Below, piece after piece: positions 10,050 through 18,882 of a stretch of DNA of 42,108 nt. The notes under the pieces are model-generated. The model searched no databases and was not told where the DNA came from. It worked only from the letters and a program-made list of their open reading frames with translations. Numbering within the stretch: position 1 is the stretch's first letter; every line of letters starts with the position of its first letter. This DNA is from Blastocladiella britannica (taxonomy: Eukaryota > Blastocladiomycota > Blastocladiomycetes > Blastocladiales > Blastocladiaceae). The position numbers and the translations under genes are program-made. The stretch spans positions 1-42,108 of the forward strand of contig MU624608.1 in NCBI GenBank assembly GCA_025349905.2, written 5' to 3'.

Positions 10050-11879
10050 TCAGTACCCGAACTTGGCGTTGAGCGCGGTCCGGCCGTCGCCGCGCTGTCC
10101 CTGGGGTGGGACCCACTCGACATGCGCTGGCGGGTCCATTGTTGCTGCCTCCCCATCAGTTGGTAGCTCTTCGCCTTCGGCCTCGGTCAAGTCGCGATGG
10201 AGTTTTCGTGGCGGTGGCGGCGGTGCCGCGACGGTAACAGGCTTGGAAACGGGTGGACGGGCGGGGCCGGTAGTACGCGCGCGTTTCGGACCGGGTCGTC
10301 GACCGTCGTCGTGATCCTCGTGATCATCGTGATCGTGATCGGCACTGGCCGGCTCAATTGTCACCGGCGGGGGACTTTGGGACCGGCGGCGTCGTGGGGC
10401 AGAAGCGGCCCGGTCCGGACTGACAGGCATCGCCGCCGAATTCGACATCATGGCGGCCGCCAAGTCCGACGGCCGCGCAATCGCCACCAGCCTCGCCCAC
10501 CGGGCCACCTCGGCGTCGGCGGCCACCACCGCGGCCCGGGCAGCCACCAGTCGCTTAGCGTCCTCGGCCCGGTCGAGCCCGCGCATGTACGCGTCGAGCG
10601 CGTCGTCCTCATCATCGTCGTTCGTGGTGGATACCTCGGCGGCAGCCTCGGCGGCGGCAGCAGCGGCCGTGTCTCGAGCCTGGACCGCGGCCGCGTGCTT
10701 GGCCACCAGCGACTCGTACGTCTCGACGACCGGTTCAGAGGCCGCGGCGCCATTGGAGGTAATGGCAGAGGATGCGGCGGCGGCGGTGCGGTCGTAAAAC
10801 TCGTCGTCGTCGGACCGGTCGTCGGCGTCCCCGAACAACTCGCGGCGGCGCGCGCGGTCGGCCGCCGCGGCCTCGGCCGCTTCTCGCGCCTCTTCCACAT
10901 CGGCACCGCCTGCTTGGAGTAGTCCGCGCGCGTGCAATTGCGTCAATGCGTCGATCGCCGCCGCACGTTCGGCGTCGCGTTTGCGCGGGGCGCGGCCGGT
11001 ACCCACCAGTTCTGACGGTGACCCATCCTCATCATCGTCCTGGTCAATGGCCACTCGAACCTGCGTGCTGTGTCCAACCGCGGAAGGGTGCCCACCGCCG
11101 CCACCGGCCCGAAGCGCGTCTATATCGTCAACCTCCATCGACGACGCCAAGGCTTCGTACACGAGCGGCGGAAGGCCGTGCTCGGCCGCCCAGTCGGCCA
11201 AAGACCGGCGCGGATTCTTGGCGTACCGGTTGGGAAGTCCCGCGCGCAGTCGAGCGTCGCGGCGGGCCAGCGCGGCGTCGCGGTGCCGCTGCCGGATCTC
11301 GGCGTCGTCGGCGTCGTCGTGGTCGGCCTGGAATCCCCACGACACGCCATTATCGTCGCTATCAGCGGTCAGGACCGGTGGCCGTGTCGCGTGAACGTCG
11401 TCGTCGTCCTCGGGCTCTTGTTGCTCACGAACGGATGCGGCGGGGGCGCCAACCACAAACCACCGCGACGACTCGCCGAACCGCACCATGTCCCCGTGCT
11501 TTAACCTCACATGTCCATCGGCCCCACCAACGGTAACGGCGGGATCGATTCGGCGCTGGTTCACGCGCGTCCCGTGCGTCGACCCCAAATCAGCGACCAA
11601 TAACGCCGCGTGGTCGGCCGTCAATGCGAATACCGCATGGTGTCGGGACACCGACGGGTGTGCGAGCTCGATATCGGATCCGGGCGCGCGCCCGACCGTC
11701 AAGTACGCGCGGCCAAGTTTGATGGCGCGAGTGGAAACGCGTAACGTGTCAACCACGGTGCCCTGCTTGATCTCTTCCAATTGCCAGGGGTCCAGGATCG
11801 CGGATGCCGGGTCCGTCGGGAGACTGACTAAGGGGGTCGGGGGAGTGTACGGATGTGGAGTTGCTGTCGGTGTTGCCAT
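10050..11879 (-). CDS. FHA-domain protein, kanadaptin-like
   Basis: Single-exon protein of 609 aa resembling kanadaptin (SLC4A1AP), a nuclear FHA protein associated with splicing and DNA-damage complexes in animals. An FHA phosphothreonine-binding domain spans about residues 45-150: LTVGRAPGSD, then the SRHH motif and a GSTHGTRVN strand. A kanadaptin-like segment with NPRRSLADWAAEHGL follows. Long acidic and alanine-rich stretches (likely coiled coil, with DDEFYDRT and VETYESLVAKHAAA) come next, then a basic Pro/Arg region with a probable nuclear signal (RRRRSQS, GPKRARTT). The extreme C-terminus, WVPPQGQ-x-GDGRT-x-LNAKFGY, is the diagnostic kanadaptin ending. Function in fungi is inferred from the family only. 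Confidence 0.85.
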   Translation of the reverse strand: MATPTATPHPYTPPTPLVSLPTDPASAILDPWQLEEIKQGTVVDTLRVSTRAIKLGRAYLTVGRAPGSDIELAHPSVSRHHAVFALTADHAALLVADLGSTHGTRVNQRRIDPAVTVGGADGHVRLKHGDMVRFGESSRWFVVGAPAASVREQQEPEDDDDVHATRPPVLTADSDDNGVSWGFQADHDDADDAEIRQRHRDAALARRDARLRAGLPNRYAKNPRRSLADWAAEHGLPPLVYEALASSMEVDDIDALRAGGGGGHPSAVGHSTQVRVAIDQDDDEDGSPSELVGTGRAPRKRDAERAAAIDALTQLHARGLLQAGGADVEEAREAAEAAAADRARRRELFGDADDRSDDDEFYDRTAAAASSAITSNGAAASEPVVETYESLVAKHAAAVQARDTAAAAAAEAAAEVSTTNDDDEDDALDAYMRGLDRAEDAKRLVAARAAVVAADAEVARWARLVAIARPSDLAAAMMSNSAAMPVSPDRAASAPRRRRSQSPPPVTIEPASADHDHDDHEDHDDGRRPGPKRARTTGPARPPVSKPVTVAAPPPPPRKLHRDLTEAEGEELPTDGEAATMDPPAHVEWVPPQGQRGDGRTALNAKFGY

Positions 11880-12016
11880 TTTGATTTTTGGTTGGTTGTG
11901 TATGGAAAGAGATCAAGCATTAACTTTGCATTCCATTGTGCTGATCGGCGTACTCCAGGGTAACGGGACGACGAGAGAGTGGTTGTTGGTTGGGGTAGGG
12001 AATGAATTGATAATGA

Positions 12017-12050
12017 TACACACACACACGCAGGCTCAGGCCCACGCGGG
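12017..12050. repeat. Short (AC)n microsatellite in intergenic DNA
   Basis: An AC-rich dinucleotide run with an uninterrupted core at about 12019-12030 lies in the 226-nt gap between the kanadaptin-like start (11879) and the zinc-finger stop (12106). It is interrupted by CAGG motifs and is probably a strain-variable microsatellite with no coding role. Confidence 0.6.
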
Positions 12051-12105
12051 CACACAGCCATAAAGACACACCAACACACACTCAAATAAATAGACAGGCG
12101 GATCC

Positions 12106-13800
12106 TCACGCCGTCGACCGCGGCACCGACGACCCACACGACGCAGTCGGGCCCCACACGTCCAGCGACCGAAGCGGCGGCAACTTGGTGCTACTAGCTC
12201 CCGTTACCTCCATCTTCTCTTCTGAGCTGTAGCCACCGACCACGGTAGCCACAACAGGCATGGGTGTCGCCGACAAGCTAATCGACGAAGCAGAAGGCGA
12301 CGACACCGACCGCACGCGTCCCGTGACCGCACTTCCCCACGTCGTCAACAAGGGCGCCGTGTTGGGCACCGTCAGGGCGCGATCAGTGCGAGCACCACCT
12401 CCACCCATAACCTCGGTGGTCGGCGAACGCGGTCCCCACATCATCAGGTGCGCCGGCGGTGGGTGCGCCGGGATCACAAAGTGGCCGGGACTTCCGCCCA
12501 CTTTATTGAGCGGCTGCGCCGGAGGTCCAAACAGGTACGGCGACGCGGTGGGCGACGGGTACGCTGCCAGCGATGAGACAATCGGTCCGGCGTTGCCGTC
12601 GTGCAGCGACAGCAGGCGGATTGGAGGCAGGAGCTGGCCCGAGGCCGGGGAGATGGACGCTGAGAGTGGCTGGGTCATTGGTGGAGGCGACCGCGGGGAC
12701 CACAAGGCCATGGAGCCGAGACTAGGAGCCGCCACAGATGCACTGACCATGGCGGGCGGGGGCAATAATAACGCCAATGGGCCTGGCGACGGCCGGCGCG
12801 ACGAAGCGGTCGGCGGCGGGAACGCCTTCACAGAGGGAGCCAGCGCCACCGGGCTCGAGGTCGCCGACGTGGCCAGGTGCATCAGCGAGTGCGCGGCCGC
12901 GGCGGCCTCCTCGTCGCTGGACGCCGGGTAGCTCCCTTGGGGTGGTGGGGGCGATTGACTGGTTGATGATCCACCACGGGGCCGGATCAGATGTGGGGGT
13001 GGGGACAGCGGCGACACCAAGGACGACGGCGATAGGGGAACGGCTGCAGCGGCTGGGCGGCGTGGTGGGGCACGCTGTGCCGTGATCGATCTTGTGCGTA
13101 CCCGTCCACCACCATTCCCACTAGCCACTGGTGCTGAAGTGAGCGGCGTGGGCGGTGACGGTGGGCGCCAGCCATGGGCGGCAGCGTGTTCGGCCCACGA
13201 CGACGACGACGATGGTGAGGATGATGTCGACAGAGCAGCTGGTGGGGGTTGAGGTCGGCGGCCAAGCAGTGGCTGGTGCTGGTGGTGGTATTGGCCATTC
13301 ATGGACGACGACGGCGCCGAGCTCATGGTCGGGCTCGGGCTCATGGTTACCGCCGCCGCCGCCGCCGAGACCGGAACCACGTTAAGTGTGGCGTCGGGGC
13401 CGTTCGGACGGGGTGCGGCGGGATCCGGAACAGCGGCTTGTGGCGTACGGGGTTGAGGTGCAGAAGCGTTCGGGAACGGCGGGGAGAGCGATGGCACCGC
13501 TGAAGCTGGAGAAGGAGCTGTGGGGAAGGCATCCGTGGCAGTGGTGGCAGTGGAAGAAGCGGCCGCAAGCGCTGCCACCGCGGCCTTCTTGACGTGGACT
13601 CGGTCGTGCCGCAACAGCTCATCGCGGCGAGCGAATCGGCGCGCGCACTCGGGACACGCCCACGGCTTCTCGCCCGTGTGCACGCGCGCATGCCGCTGCA
13701 AGTGTTCCAGGCGCGAGAATCGCCGGGTGCATTGGTCGCATGCATAAGGGCGAGCTGGACCAGTCGGTGTGGTGGATGCTGAAGATTTGGACTTGGCCAT
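12106..13800 (-). CDS. C2H2 zinc-finger transcription factor, MIG1/CreA-like
   Basis: Probable DNA-binding repressor or activator, 564 aa, single exon. Two tandem C2H2 fingers lie at the N-terminus: C21-x2-C24-x12-H37-x3-H41, the linker TGEKPW, and C49-x2-C52-x12-H65-x3-H69. The DNA-contacting helix residues are R-L-E-H-x-x-R in finger 1 and R-x-D-E-x-x-R in finger 2, the same pattern as the yeast glucose repressor Mig1 and Aspergillus CreA, which bind GC-rich SYGGRG boxes. The remaining roughly 490 residues are low-complexity Pro/Ser/Ala with SP motifs that could be phosphorylated, as in Mig1; no other domain is visible. The target prediction rests on helix residues alone, so carbon regulation is a hypothesis. 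Confidence 0.85.
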   Translation of the reverse strand: MAKSKSSASTTPTGPARPYACDQCTRRFSRLEHLQRHARVHTGEKPWACPECARRFARRDELLRHDRVHVKKAAVAALAAASSTATTATDAFPTAPSPASAVPSLSPPFPNASAPQPRTPQAAVPDPAAPRPNGPDATLNVVPVSAAAAAVTMSPSPTMSSAPSSSMNGQYHHQHQPLLGRRPQPPPAALSTSSSPSSSSSWAEHAAAHGWRPPSPPTPLTSAPVASGNGGGRVRTRSITAQRAPPRRPAAAAVPLSPSSLVSPLSPPPHLIRPRGGSSTSQSPPPPQGSYPASSDEEAAAAAHSLMHLATSATSSPVALAPSVKAFPPPTASSRRPSPGPLALLLPPPAMVSASVAAPSLGSMALWSPRSPPPMTQPLSASISPASGQLLPPIRLLSLHDGNAGPIVSSLAAYPSPTASPYLFGPPAQPLNKVGGSPGHFVIPAHPPPAHLMMWGPRSPTTEVMGGGGARTDRALTVPNTAPLLTTWGSAVTGRVRSVSSPSASSISLSATPMPVVATVVGGYSSEEKMEVTGASSTKLPPLRSLDVWGPTASCGSSVPRSTA

Positions 13801-14468
13801 TTTTTTGATTTGGACGTTTCGATCTGACTCTTTTCCTCAAGAAGAAGTGGGCGGGGGAGGGATTGGGGTATATGTAAGAAGGTTTTGTAGAACGCACTCA
13901 TTGAAGAAGGGAGTAGCGCGGCGCTCTCTCCCGAAATTGGATGCCCTCTGTGTGCATTTTTTTTTTTTTTTTGCGGGGAAGTTGGAAGCCTTCAACACAC
14001 ACAGACACTTTTTTTGCTGTTGACGCGCATTTCGGCGTTTTCGAGGTCATTTGTTTCACGTTCCGATCCTTGCCGATATTGGCCGAAATCCATCTTCTTC
14101 CATCTCTCTCGCTTATTGCGTGACCTTTTTGTTTGCACCACCATTGGATGTGCGGGGAAGAAGAGATCCGGCCCATGGTGGGTCGGTACGAGGTGGCAGT
14201 CTCAGGATTGTTGAGAAAGCCCAACAAACTCCAAGATCCAAAACATCAACGGACACGACACCCCACGTGCGCACCAATTTTACGTTGTGTGAAGCGGTAA
14301 ATCTCGCATTTCCCCAAAGCAGATCGGAGGAGGGCGGATCCGAGAAAAGAAAGAGCAGATGGGCAACGGAGCGGGACGGGACTTGGCCATCTCGAGCACA
14401 CCCGACCACGAAAAAAAAAAAAAAACTCAAAAACGAAGAAAGCCTCGTACGGCTGTCAGAGTTATTAT
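13801..14468. other. Intergenic region upstream of the zinc-finger gene
   Basis: These 668 nt lie between the start of the zinc-finger gene and the stop of sideroflexin, both on the minus strand. They must hold the zinc-finger promoter and the sideroflexin 3' end. A TATA-like stretch lies near 13868 on the minus strand, about 70 nt from the start codon. A T-run lies at about 13959-13972 and an A-run at about 14411-14424. I see no supportable gene. Confidence 0.6.
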
Positions 14469-15407
14469 CTAAAGCCCTTTGTTGTAGTACAAGTGGGTCA
14501 CCGGGTCGCCATTGGCCTTGCGCAGGCCTTGGAACTCGGGCTCGAGATCGGTCACGGGCACGCGCGCACGCTGCGGGAACAGGGCAATCGCGCATGGCAG
14601 CGCCGTCATCAGCGAACCCGCCACCACCGCTATTCATTCAGTCAGTTAGAAGGAACTCCAAAAGGAAAAATTAATGAAAACGAACCAAGCTGCACGGGAG
14701 CCAACCACCGCGGGTTATGGCGGAACATGCGCATGCCGCTGACGCGGGCCATGATCAGCGGCGGCACCACCAGGCACGGTGCGGCAGTGGCCACCCGCGA
14801 CACCGACACCTGCGAGACCGCCGACCACCCCGCAGTGGGGGACTTGCCACGCACCACTCCCTCGTCGTCCTCGACCACGATCCCCTCGCGCAACTCCTTT
14901 TGCCGCATCAGAAACACGTTGGCGGTACCGGCAATGGCCACGGCCGCAAATGGGATCAATGCGGTCGCTCGACGCGGCAATGTGCCCTTATCGGCCAGTC
15001 GCTGCAAGCCCAGCGCCACACCACATGAGGCCGTCACTGCGCCTGCGTACGCAGTCGCGGTCTCGGTCATGGACATGGGCACTGTCTTGTTGGCATTGGC
15101 GTAGTTGACGGCCACATTGACCGATTGGTTGAGCCATTGCCAGAACACGATGCCGGCAAACTAACCAGTTTTTTCACCAATGTGAATTAATTTCAGCAAT
15201 ACAAGAGGAAACAGATATTATACCGTTGGGCTCGAGTTGAGCATGCCAAAGAGCACAAACATGTTGGTGGGCACAAAGCAGCTCATACTATACAATTGCC
15301 AAGATCAGTTTGCACTTCGCTCGAAATGGGACGGGAAAATACGCGTACCGGAACGGTAAAAACACCTTTTCGCCATCGTCTGGATGGAATGTGGCCGAGT
15401 ACACTGA

Positions 15408-15488
<81 letters not shown>

Positions 15489-15740
15489 ATAGAACATACG
15501 CTTCTTAGCGCGCCAGTACTCGTCCACCGACACCAAAGGGTCGACCACGCCGCGCTTGTAGCCGTCCATGAGCGCCTTGGCGCGTTGCAGCTCGCGATCC
15601 GACGCAAACAGCGTGCGCGGGTCCGTCACCTCGATAAAGTGGCGCACGCGGCCCAAGTACTGGGTCTGGTCGTACCGCGGCTGCGAAATGTCGGGGAACC
15701 CAGCCGGAATCGGTACTGTAACTATCGTAGTTTCGGCCAT
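14469..15740 (-). CDS. Sideroflexin (mitochondrial serine/amino-acid carrier)
   Basis: Inner-membrane transporter of the sideroflexin (SFXN/FSF1) family; human SFXN1 imports serine for one-carbon metabolism. Five exons, in gene order 15740-15500, 15403-15349, 15287-15224, 15160-14686, 14629-14469, encode 331 aa (family about 320-330). Signatures include the N-terminal SQPRYDQ...YLGRVRHF, VTDPRTLF, WRAKKLYSATFHPDDGEKV (joined across intron 1), FWQWLNQSVNVAVNYANAN with the family's N-x-N-Y core, LMRQKELREGI, and the C-terminal LFPQRARVPVTDLEPEFQ ending in YYNKGL. Four to five membrane helices are expected. I chose the ATG at 15740; an in-frame ATG at 15767 would add nine residues. Intron 1 (15404-15499) is almost entirely a homopolymer. 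Confidence 0.94.
15409..15486. repeat. 78-nt poly(A) tract (poly(T) in the transcript) inside sideroflexin intron 1
   Basis: On the plus strand this is 77 A with a single G at 15428; in the sideroflexin pre-mRNA it reads as poly(U). It fills about 80% of a 96-nt intron whose ends are a normal GT donor (15499-15498) and a CAG acceptor (15406-15404). The exact length should be treated as approximate because sequencing slips on such tracts. Confidence 0.9.
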
Positions 15741-15917
15741 TTTATTGGTTGTACGTGTTCCTGCCAAAGAGTGAGCGAAGCAGATTTCCCCAACCCAATT
15801 TCGGCAAAGTCGCCATCTCCAAATTAGGAATGATCCAAGATCCAGGGGAAAAAAAGTAAAGTGTTATATTATATTATACGAAGCTAAGGTAAGGATCGGA
15901 TCCACACGCGATCCAGT

Positions 15918-17161
15918 TTAGATGACATGAACCAGCAGCACCGCGACAAGCACCATCGCCAGTCCTAGCACGCTAGGCCCACCGGCGGTCTTGGTAGCAG
16001 CATTTCCAGTCTGGATCGGCATGTTGGTTCCCTTGGCAGTTGCCGTCGACGTCGACGACTTGGTGAGCGTCGACGATCCAGCCACGGCGCCAGGAGTCGA
16101 CGACGAGACTGAAGCAGTGGCTCCGGGCTCAACGTACGTCGCGGGCGCGTCGTCGGCAGCGCGGTACCGGGCGCCCGCCGACAGGCACGTGGCAATGTCC
16201 ACCAGCGAGTACTTGTACTGCTTGACGAGCTCGATCACGGCACCCATCGCGGGGCCAACGGGGCACAGGTCCTGCGAAACACCAATGAACCGCGACTGCA
16301 AGTTGCCGGCACCGGCAAACAGGTCAAACTGCTCCTTGTACGCGTTGGTTACGTTCGCAGTCGTGTAGTTGGGCACCGAGTTGCAGAGGCTAAAACGATA
16401 ATGTCAGTTGCAGTTGTCTAAAAATGGTTAAAAAGGATATAAACGGACTTGTAGTCGGCCGGATCAATGTTCCAGAGACTGAGCACGAGCCCGAGATCGT
16501 TGGCAACGCCAGCGACCGCCTGGTTAAGCTGATCGAACGGGAACCGCATGAACCGCGGGTGCACGCCAGCCGCATTGTACACCATCGCCGACTGCTGCAC
16601 CAGCTGTGCGCGGAGCGCCGTGGCCGTCAAATTGCGCGGATCGGTTCCAAACCACGAGAACCCGAGCACGTGGCCCTCGGCCACCATGCGCCGCAGCAGC
16701 GCATCCACACCCGGGTACACGCCGACCCACTCGGTCGACACAAAGAACGTCGCGGGAACCTTGGCCGACTTGAGCACGTCCAGCAACACGGGCGTGTTGT
16801 TCAGCGACACGCCATTGTTGAACGTCAGCGCCAGGTGGCCCGTGGTCGTGCACTGGGTCGCCGGTGGCACGTCTTTTATATTCGTGGTATATGAGTTGTG
16901 TATAATTTCACCAAAAATGAGAAAATGGGTTTGGAGTAAAGCTACGTACAGGCAACCGGAGCGCGACGGATTGCTTCACGCGCACGCGCACGCTCGACCG
17001 CGGGATCATTGGCGGCAAAGTAGGCAGCTGTTGAATTGAAAATTTTGGATGGGATGGTGGATCTGTGTTAGAGTAAAATATAGGAGGAAGAGTACGAAGG
17101 GAACCTTACCAATGATAATAAAGACGATCGCAAAGGCGCGACCGGTCGTGAAGATGGCCAT
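15918..17161 (-). CDS. GPI-anchored CE4 polysaccharide-deacetylase homologue, probably inactive
   Basis: Exons 17161-17110, 17027-16950, 16872-16449 and 16389-15918 give 341 aa. A hydrophobic signal peptide (residues 1-20) is followed by a NodB/CE4 fold from about residue 50 to 240. A Ser/Thr-rich stalk then ends in a hydrophobic tail (VLGLAMVLVAVLLVHVI) typical of a GPI signal, so the product should sit on the cell surface. Chitin deacetylases of this fold use a T-F-D-D-G-P motif and an H-S/T-x-x-H metal site. Here the first reads TFNNGV (both Asp are Asn, residues 62-63; codons 16814-16819), and the second has lost both His (GFSWFG). The RFPF arginine motif and the LWNIDPADY strand remain. 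A chitin- or glucan-binding role is possible but not shown. It is divergently paired with the secreted gene at 17533. Confidence 0.85.
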
Positions 17162-17532
17162 CTTTGAAGTTGTTTGTTTTGGGTGAATTGAATTATGATC
17201 CAAGTGTTGTGTTTTCCCTGTCAAGAGTAATTTTCTTTGATGAGGAGTGGCGGGTAACTTGTATTATGTTAAATCGCAACATGTCGAAAATATTAAACAG
17301 GGATCCTCGGTGTTTCCCAAATAAGGGATAATGAAAAACGGAGTGTCACGTGTGCAAGTTCACATTAACGAACGCAAACTCGCATCAACGGAGTGTGTGA
17401 GCGTTCCATCGAACAAAGCCGCTTGATCGCAAAAAAGGGAAAACTATAAAGAGCATGCCGTTTCCTTCTCCTCCGCCAGCCAGTCCAGAGCGAAATCAAC
17501 CTGATCCCATACCCTGACGACGATAAAGAAAA
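17162..17532. promoter_or_regulatory. Divergent promoter between CE4 pseudoenzyme and secreted protein 1
   Basis: These 371 nt separate two divergent start codons. On the plus side a clear TATAAA lies at 17445-17450, 83 nt before the ATG at 17533, followed by a Pro-poor, CT-rich leader. Just upstream, at 17418-17432, is the 15-mer GCCGCTTGATCGCAA, which recurs upstream of the second secreted paralogue. The minus-side signals are less clear. Both products are secreted or cell-surface proteins, so co-regulation is plausible but unproven. Confidence 0.55.
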
Positions 17533-18882
17533 ATGAAGATCACTCTCACTATCGCCGCTGTCGCCGCTCTCGCCGCTCAGGCCTCCGCTACCATGTCGGC
17601 CAAGTACTCGTACCTCAATGGCGTGACACCGATTACCCAGACCTGCAGCAGCCAGGGCCAGGTCGCGGCCGATTTCCCCGTGGAGTTTCCGTCTTCCAAG
17701 TCCAAGGTGTCGTACTGGGTCCATTTCGGTAACCCTGACACGAACACGATCAAGGTTCCCGCCTCGCTCGTCAAGCTGCGCACCACCGGCGTCGGGGCCG
17801 GAAAGGGCCGCAAGATCTCCTACGTTGCCGGATCGCGCGTCGCTCGCCACGTTCTGACCAAGGTGCCGGCCGACATTGTTGCCACTCACGGATCGTCGAC
17901 CAAGTCGTACCAAGCGGCTCAGCACTACGCGACCGCGGTCGGCGCCTGGTTCACGTACAAGCACGGGGCGGTCCATGCTCCCACCCTCAAGGCCGAGATC
18001 ACCAAGGCGGCGCAGGCCAAGAAGAAGGCGTCCGGCAGCAAGGCCACGTCGTCGCTCGTGTCGTCGTTGTCGCTGGTGCGCGCCGCCGCGATGCTGGCCA
18101 AGTCCGGCTCCGGCGCGGCCGACAGCGCCGTGCTCAAGGAGGCGGCGGCGGTGCTGACGAATTTCCACCAGGCCGTGGCCTCCACGAGCTCCGTCAACTC
18201 CAAGGTGATGTCCATGGGCGCCATTGGCCCGTTCCACGCGGTCGTGGACGCAGCCAAGGCCGGCGACGGATCCGGCAAGCACTGGGCCGCCGCCGTGTAC
18301 GACTTTACCAGCTACGTTCTCAGCGCGCCCACCACCAAGGGGCCGGCGACGTACCACTCGATCATGGTGTTCACCCCGCAAACCAACATGGCGCCGGTCA
18401 AGGCACTGACCGAGCACAAGGCGCTCGTCCAGTCATCGGTGCTGGTGCCCCGCCGCCACGTGTACTCGAACAACCCGACATGCGCCGCGATCTATGACCC
18501 GACGTCGTCGATCGACATTGGCAAGGTCAAGATCTCCAGCTCGACCCTCCAATCCAAGAATGCGCCGTTCCAGTTCGCCACCACCATCCAGACGTACCCC
18601 ACTGGCGCGACCGAGAAGGCGGTTGCGTCCGAGCTGGCCGGCAAGAACACCGTCGACATTACCCAGACGTTCCGGTTCAAGGTGATGCCCGGTTGCAATG
18701 CCGGTGGCATCGAGCCGGTGGCTTTCGTGTCGGCCGCCACGTGCTACCCGCGCGAGTCGCCCAAGAAGTCGCTTGAGGACGACGAGTTTGACCTTGACTT
18801 TGCGATTTCCGACTCGATCGAGGAGTACTCTGGCGACGGCGACGAGGATATGTCGATCGACGACGAGGAGTACGACGAGTAA
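17533..18882 (+). CDS. Secreted protein of unknown family, copy 1
   Basis: I do not recognise this 449-aa single-exon protein. It begins with a textbook signal peptide ([19 protein letters not shown], cleavage after residue 19). The mature part has a beta-rich-looking N-terminal portion, a Lys/Ala-rich middle (about residues 155-235) and a conserved C-terminal block. It ends in a strongly acidic tail (DDEFDLDF..., EDMSIDDEEYDE). It has only four mature cysteines (38, 317, 388, 404), all kept in copy 2, so two disulfides are likely. There is no membrane helix, GPI signal or catalytic motif that I can name. Codon use is strongly GC-ended, and the TATA box suggests high expression. The neighbouring paralogue at 20974 shows an expanding lineage-specific family. 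Cell-wall, zoospore-coat or effector roles are all possible. Confidence 0.82.
   Translation: MKITLTIAAVAALAAQASATMSAKYSYLNGVTPITQTCSSQGQVAADFPVEFPSSKSKVSYWVHFGNPDTNTIKVPASLVKLRTTGVGAGKGRKISYVAGSRVARHVLTKVPADIVATHGSSTKSYQAAQHYATAVGAWFTYKHGAVHAPTLKAEITKAAQAKKKASGSKATSSLVSSLSLVRAAAMLAKSGSGAADSAVLKEAAAVLTNFHQAVASTSSVNSKVMSMGAIGPFHAVVDAAKAGDGSGKHWAAAVYDFTSYVLSAPTTKGPATYHSIMVFTPQTNMAPVKALTEHKALVQSSVLVPRRHVYSNNPTCAAIYDPTSSIDIGKVKISSSTLQSKNAPFQFATTIQTYPTGATEKAVASELAGKNTVDITQTFRFKVMPGCNAGGIEPVAFVSAATCYPRESPKKSLEDDEFDLDFAISDSIEEYSGDGDEDMSIDDEEYDE
18371..18459 (+). repeat. 89-nt tract identical between the two secreted paralogues (partner 22037-22125)
   Basis: The tract is perfectly identical at nucleotide level, including third codon positions, while flanking codons differ. 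It encodes the segment from TPQTNMAP to LVPRRH. A second identical tract of 106 nt lies at 18651-18756 and 22317-22422. The pattern suggests gene conversion or a very constrained exon segment. Confidence 0.85.

Noticed and set aside
15409..15486. Poly(A) tract as the tail of a retrotransposon or retrogene
   Set aside because: There is no target-site duplication or retroelement coding sequence beside it, and it sits exactly between good splice borders of a conserved intron. I kept it as a finding about the intron only.
17365..18417. 350-codon minus-strand frame rich in Gly/Arg/His (and its counterpart at 20926-21681)
   Set aside because: Both are antisense to the secreted paralogues. The similarity between them merely mirrors the similarity of the sense genes.
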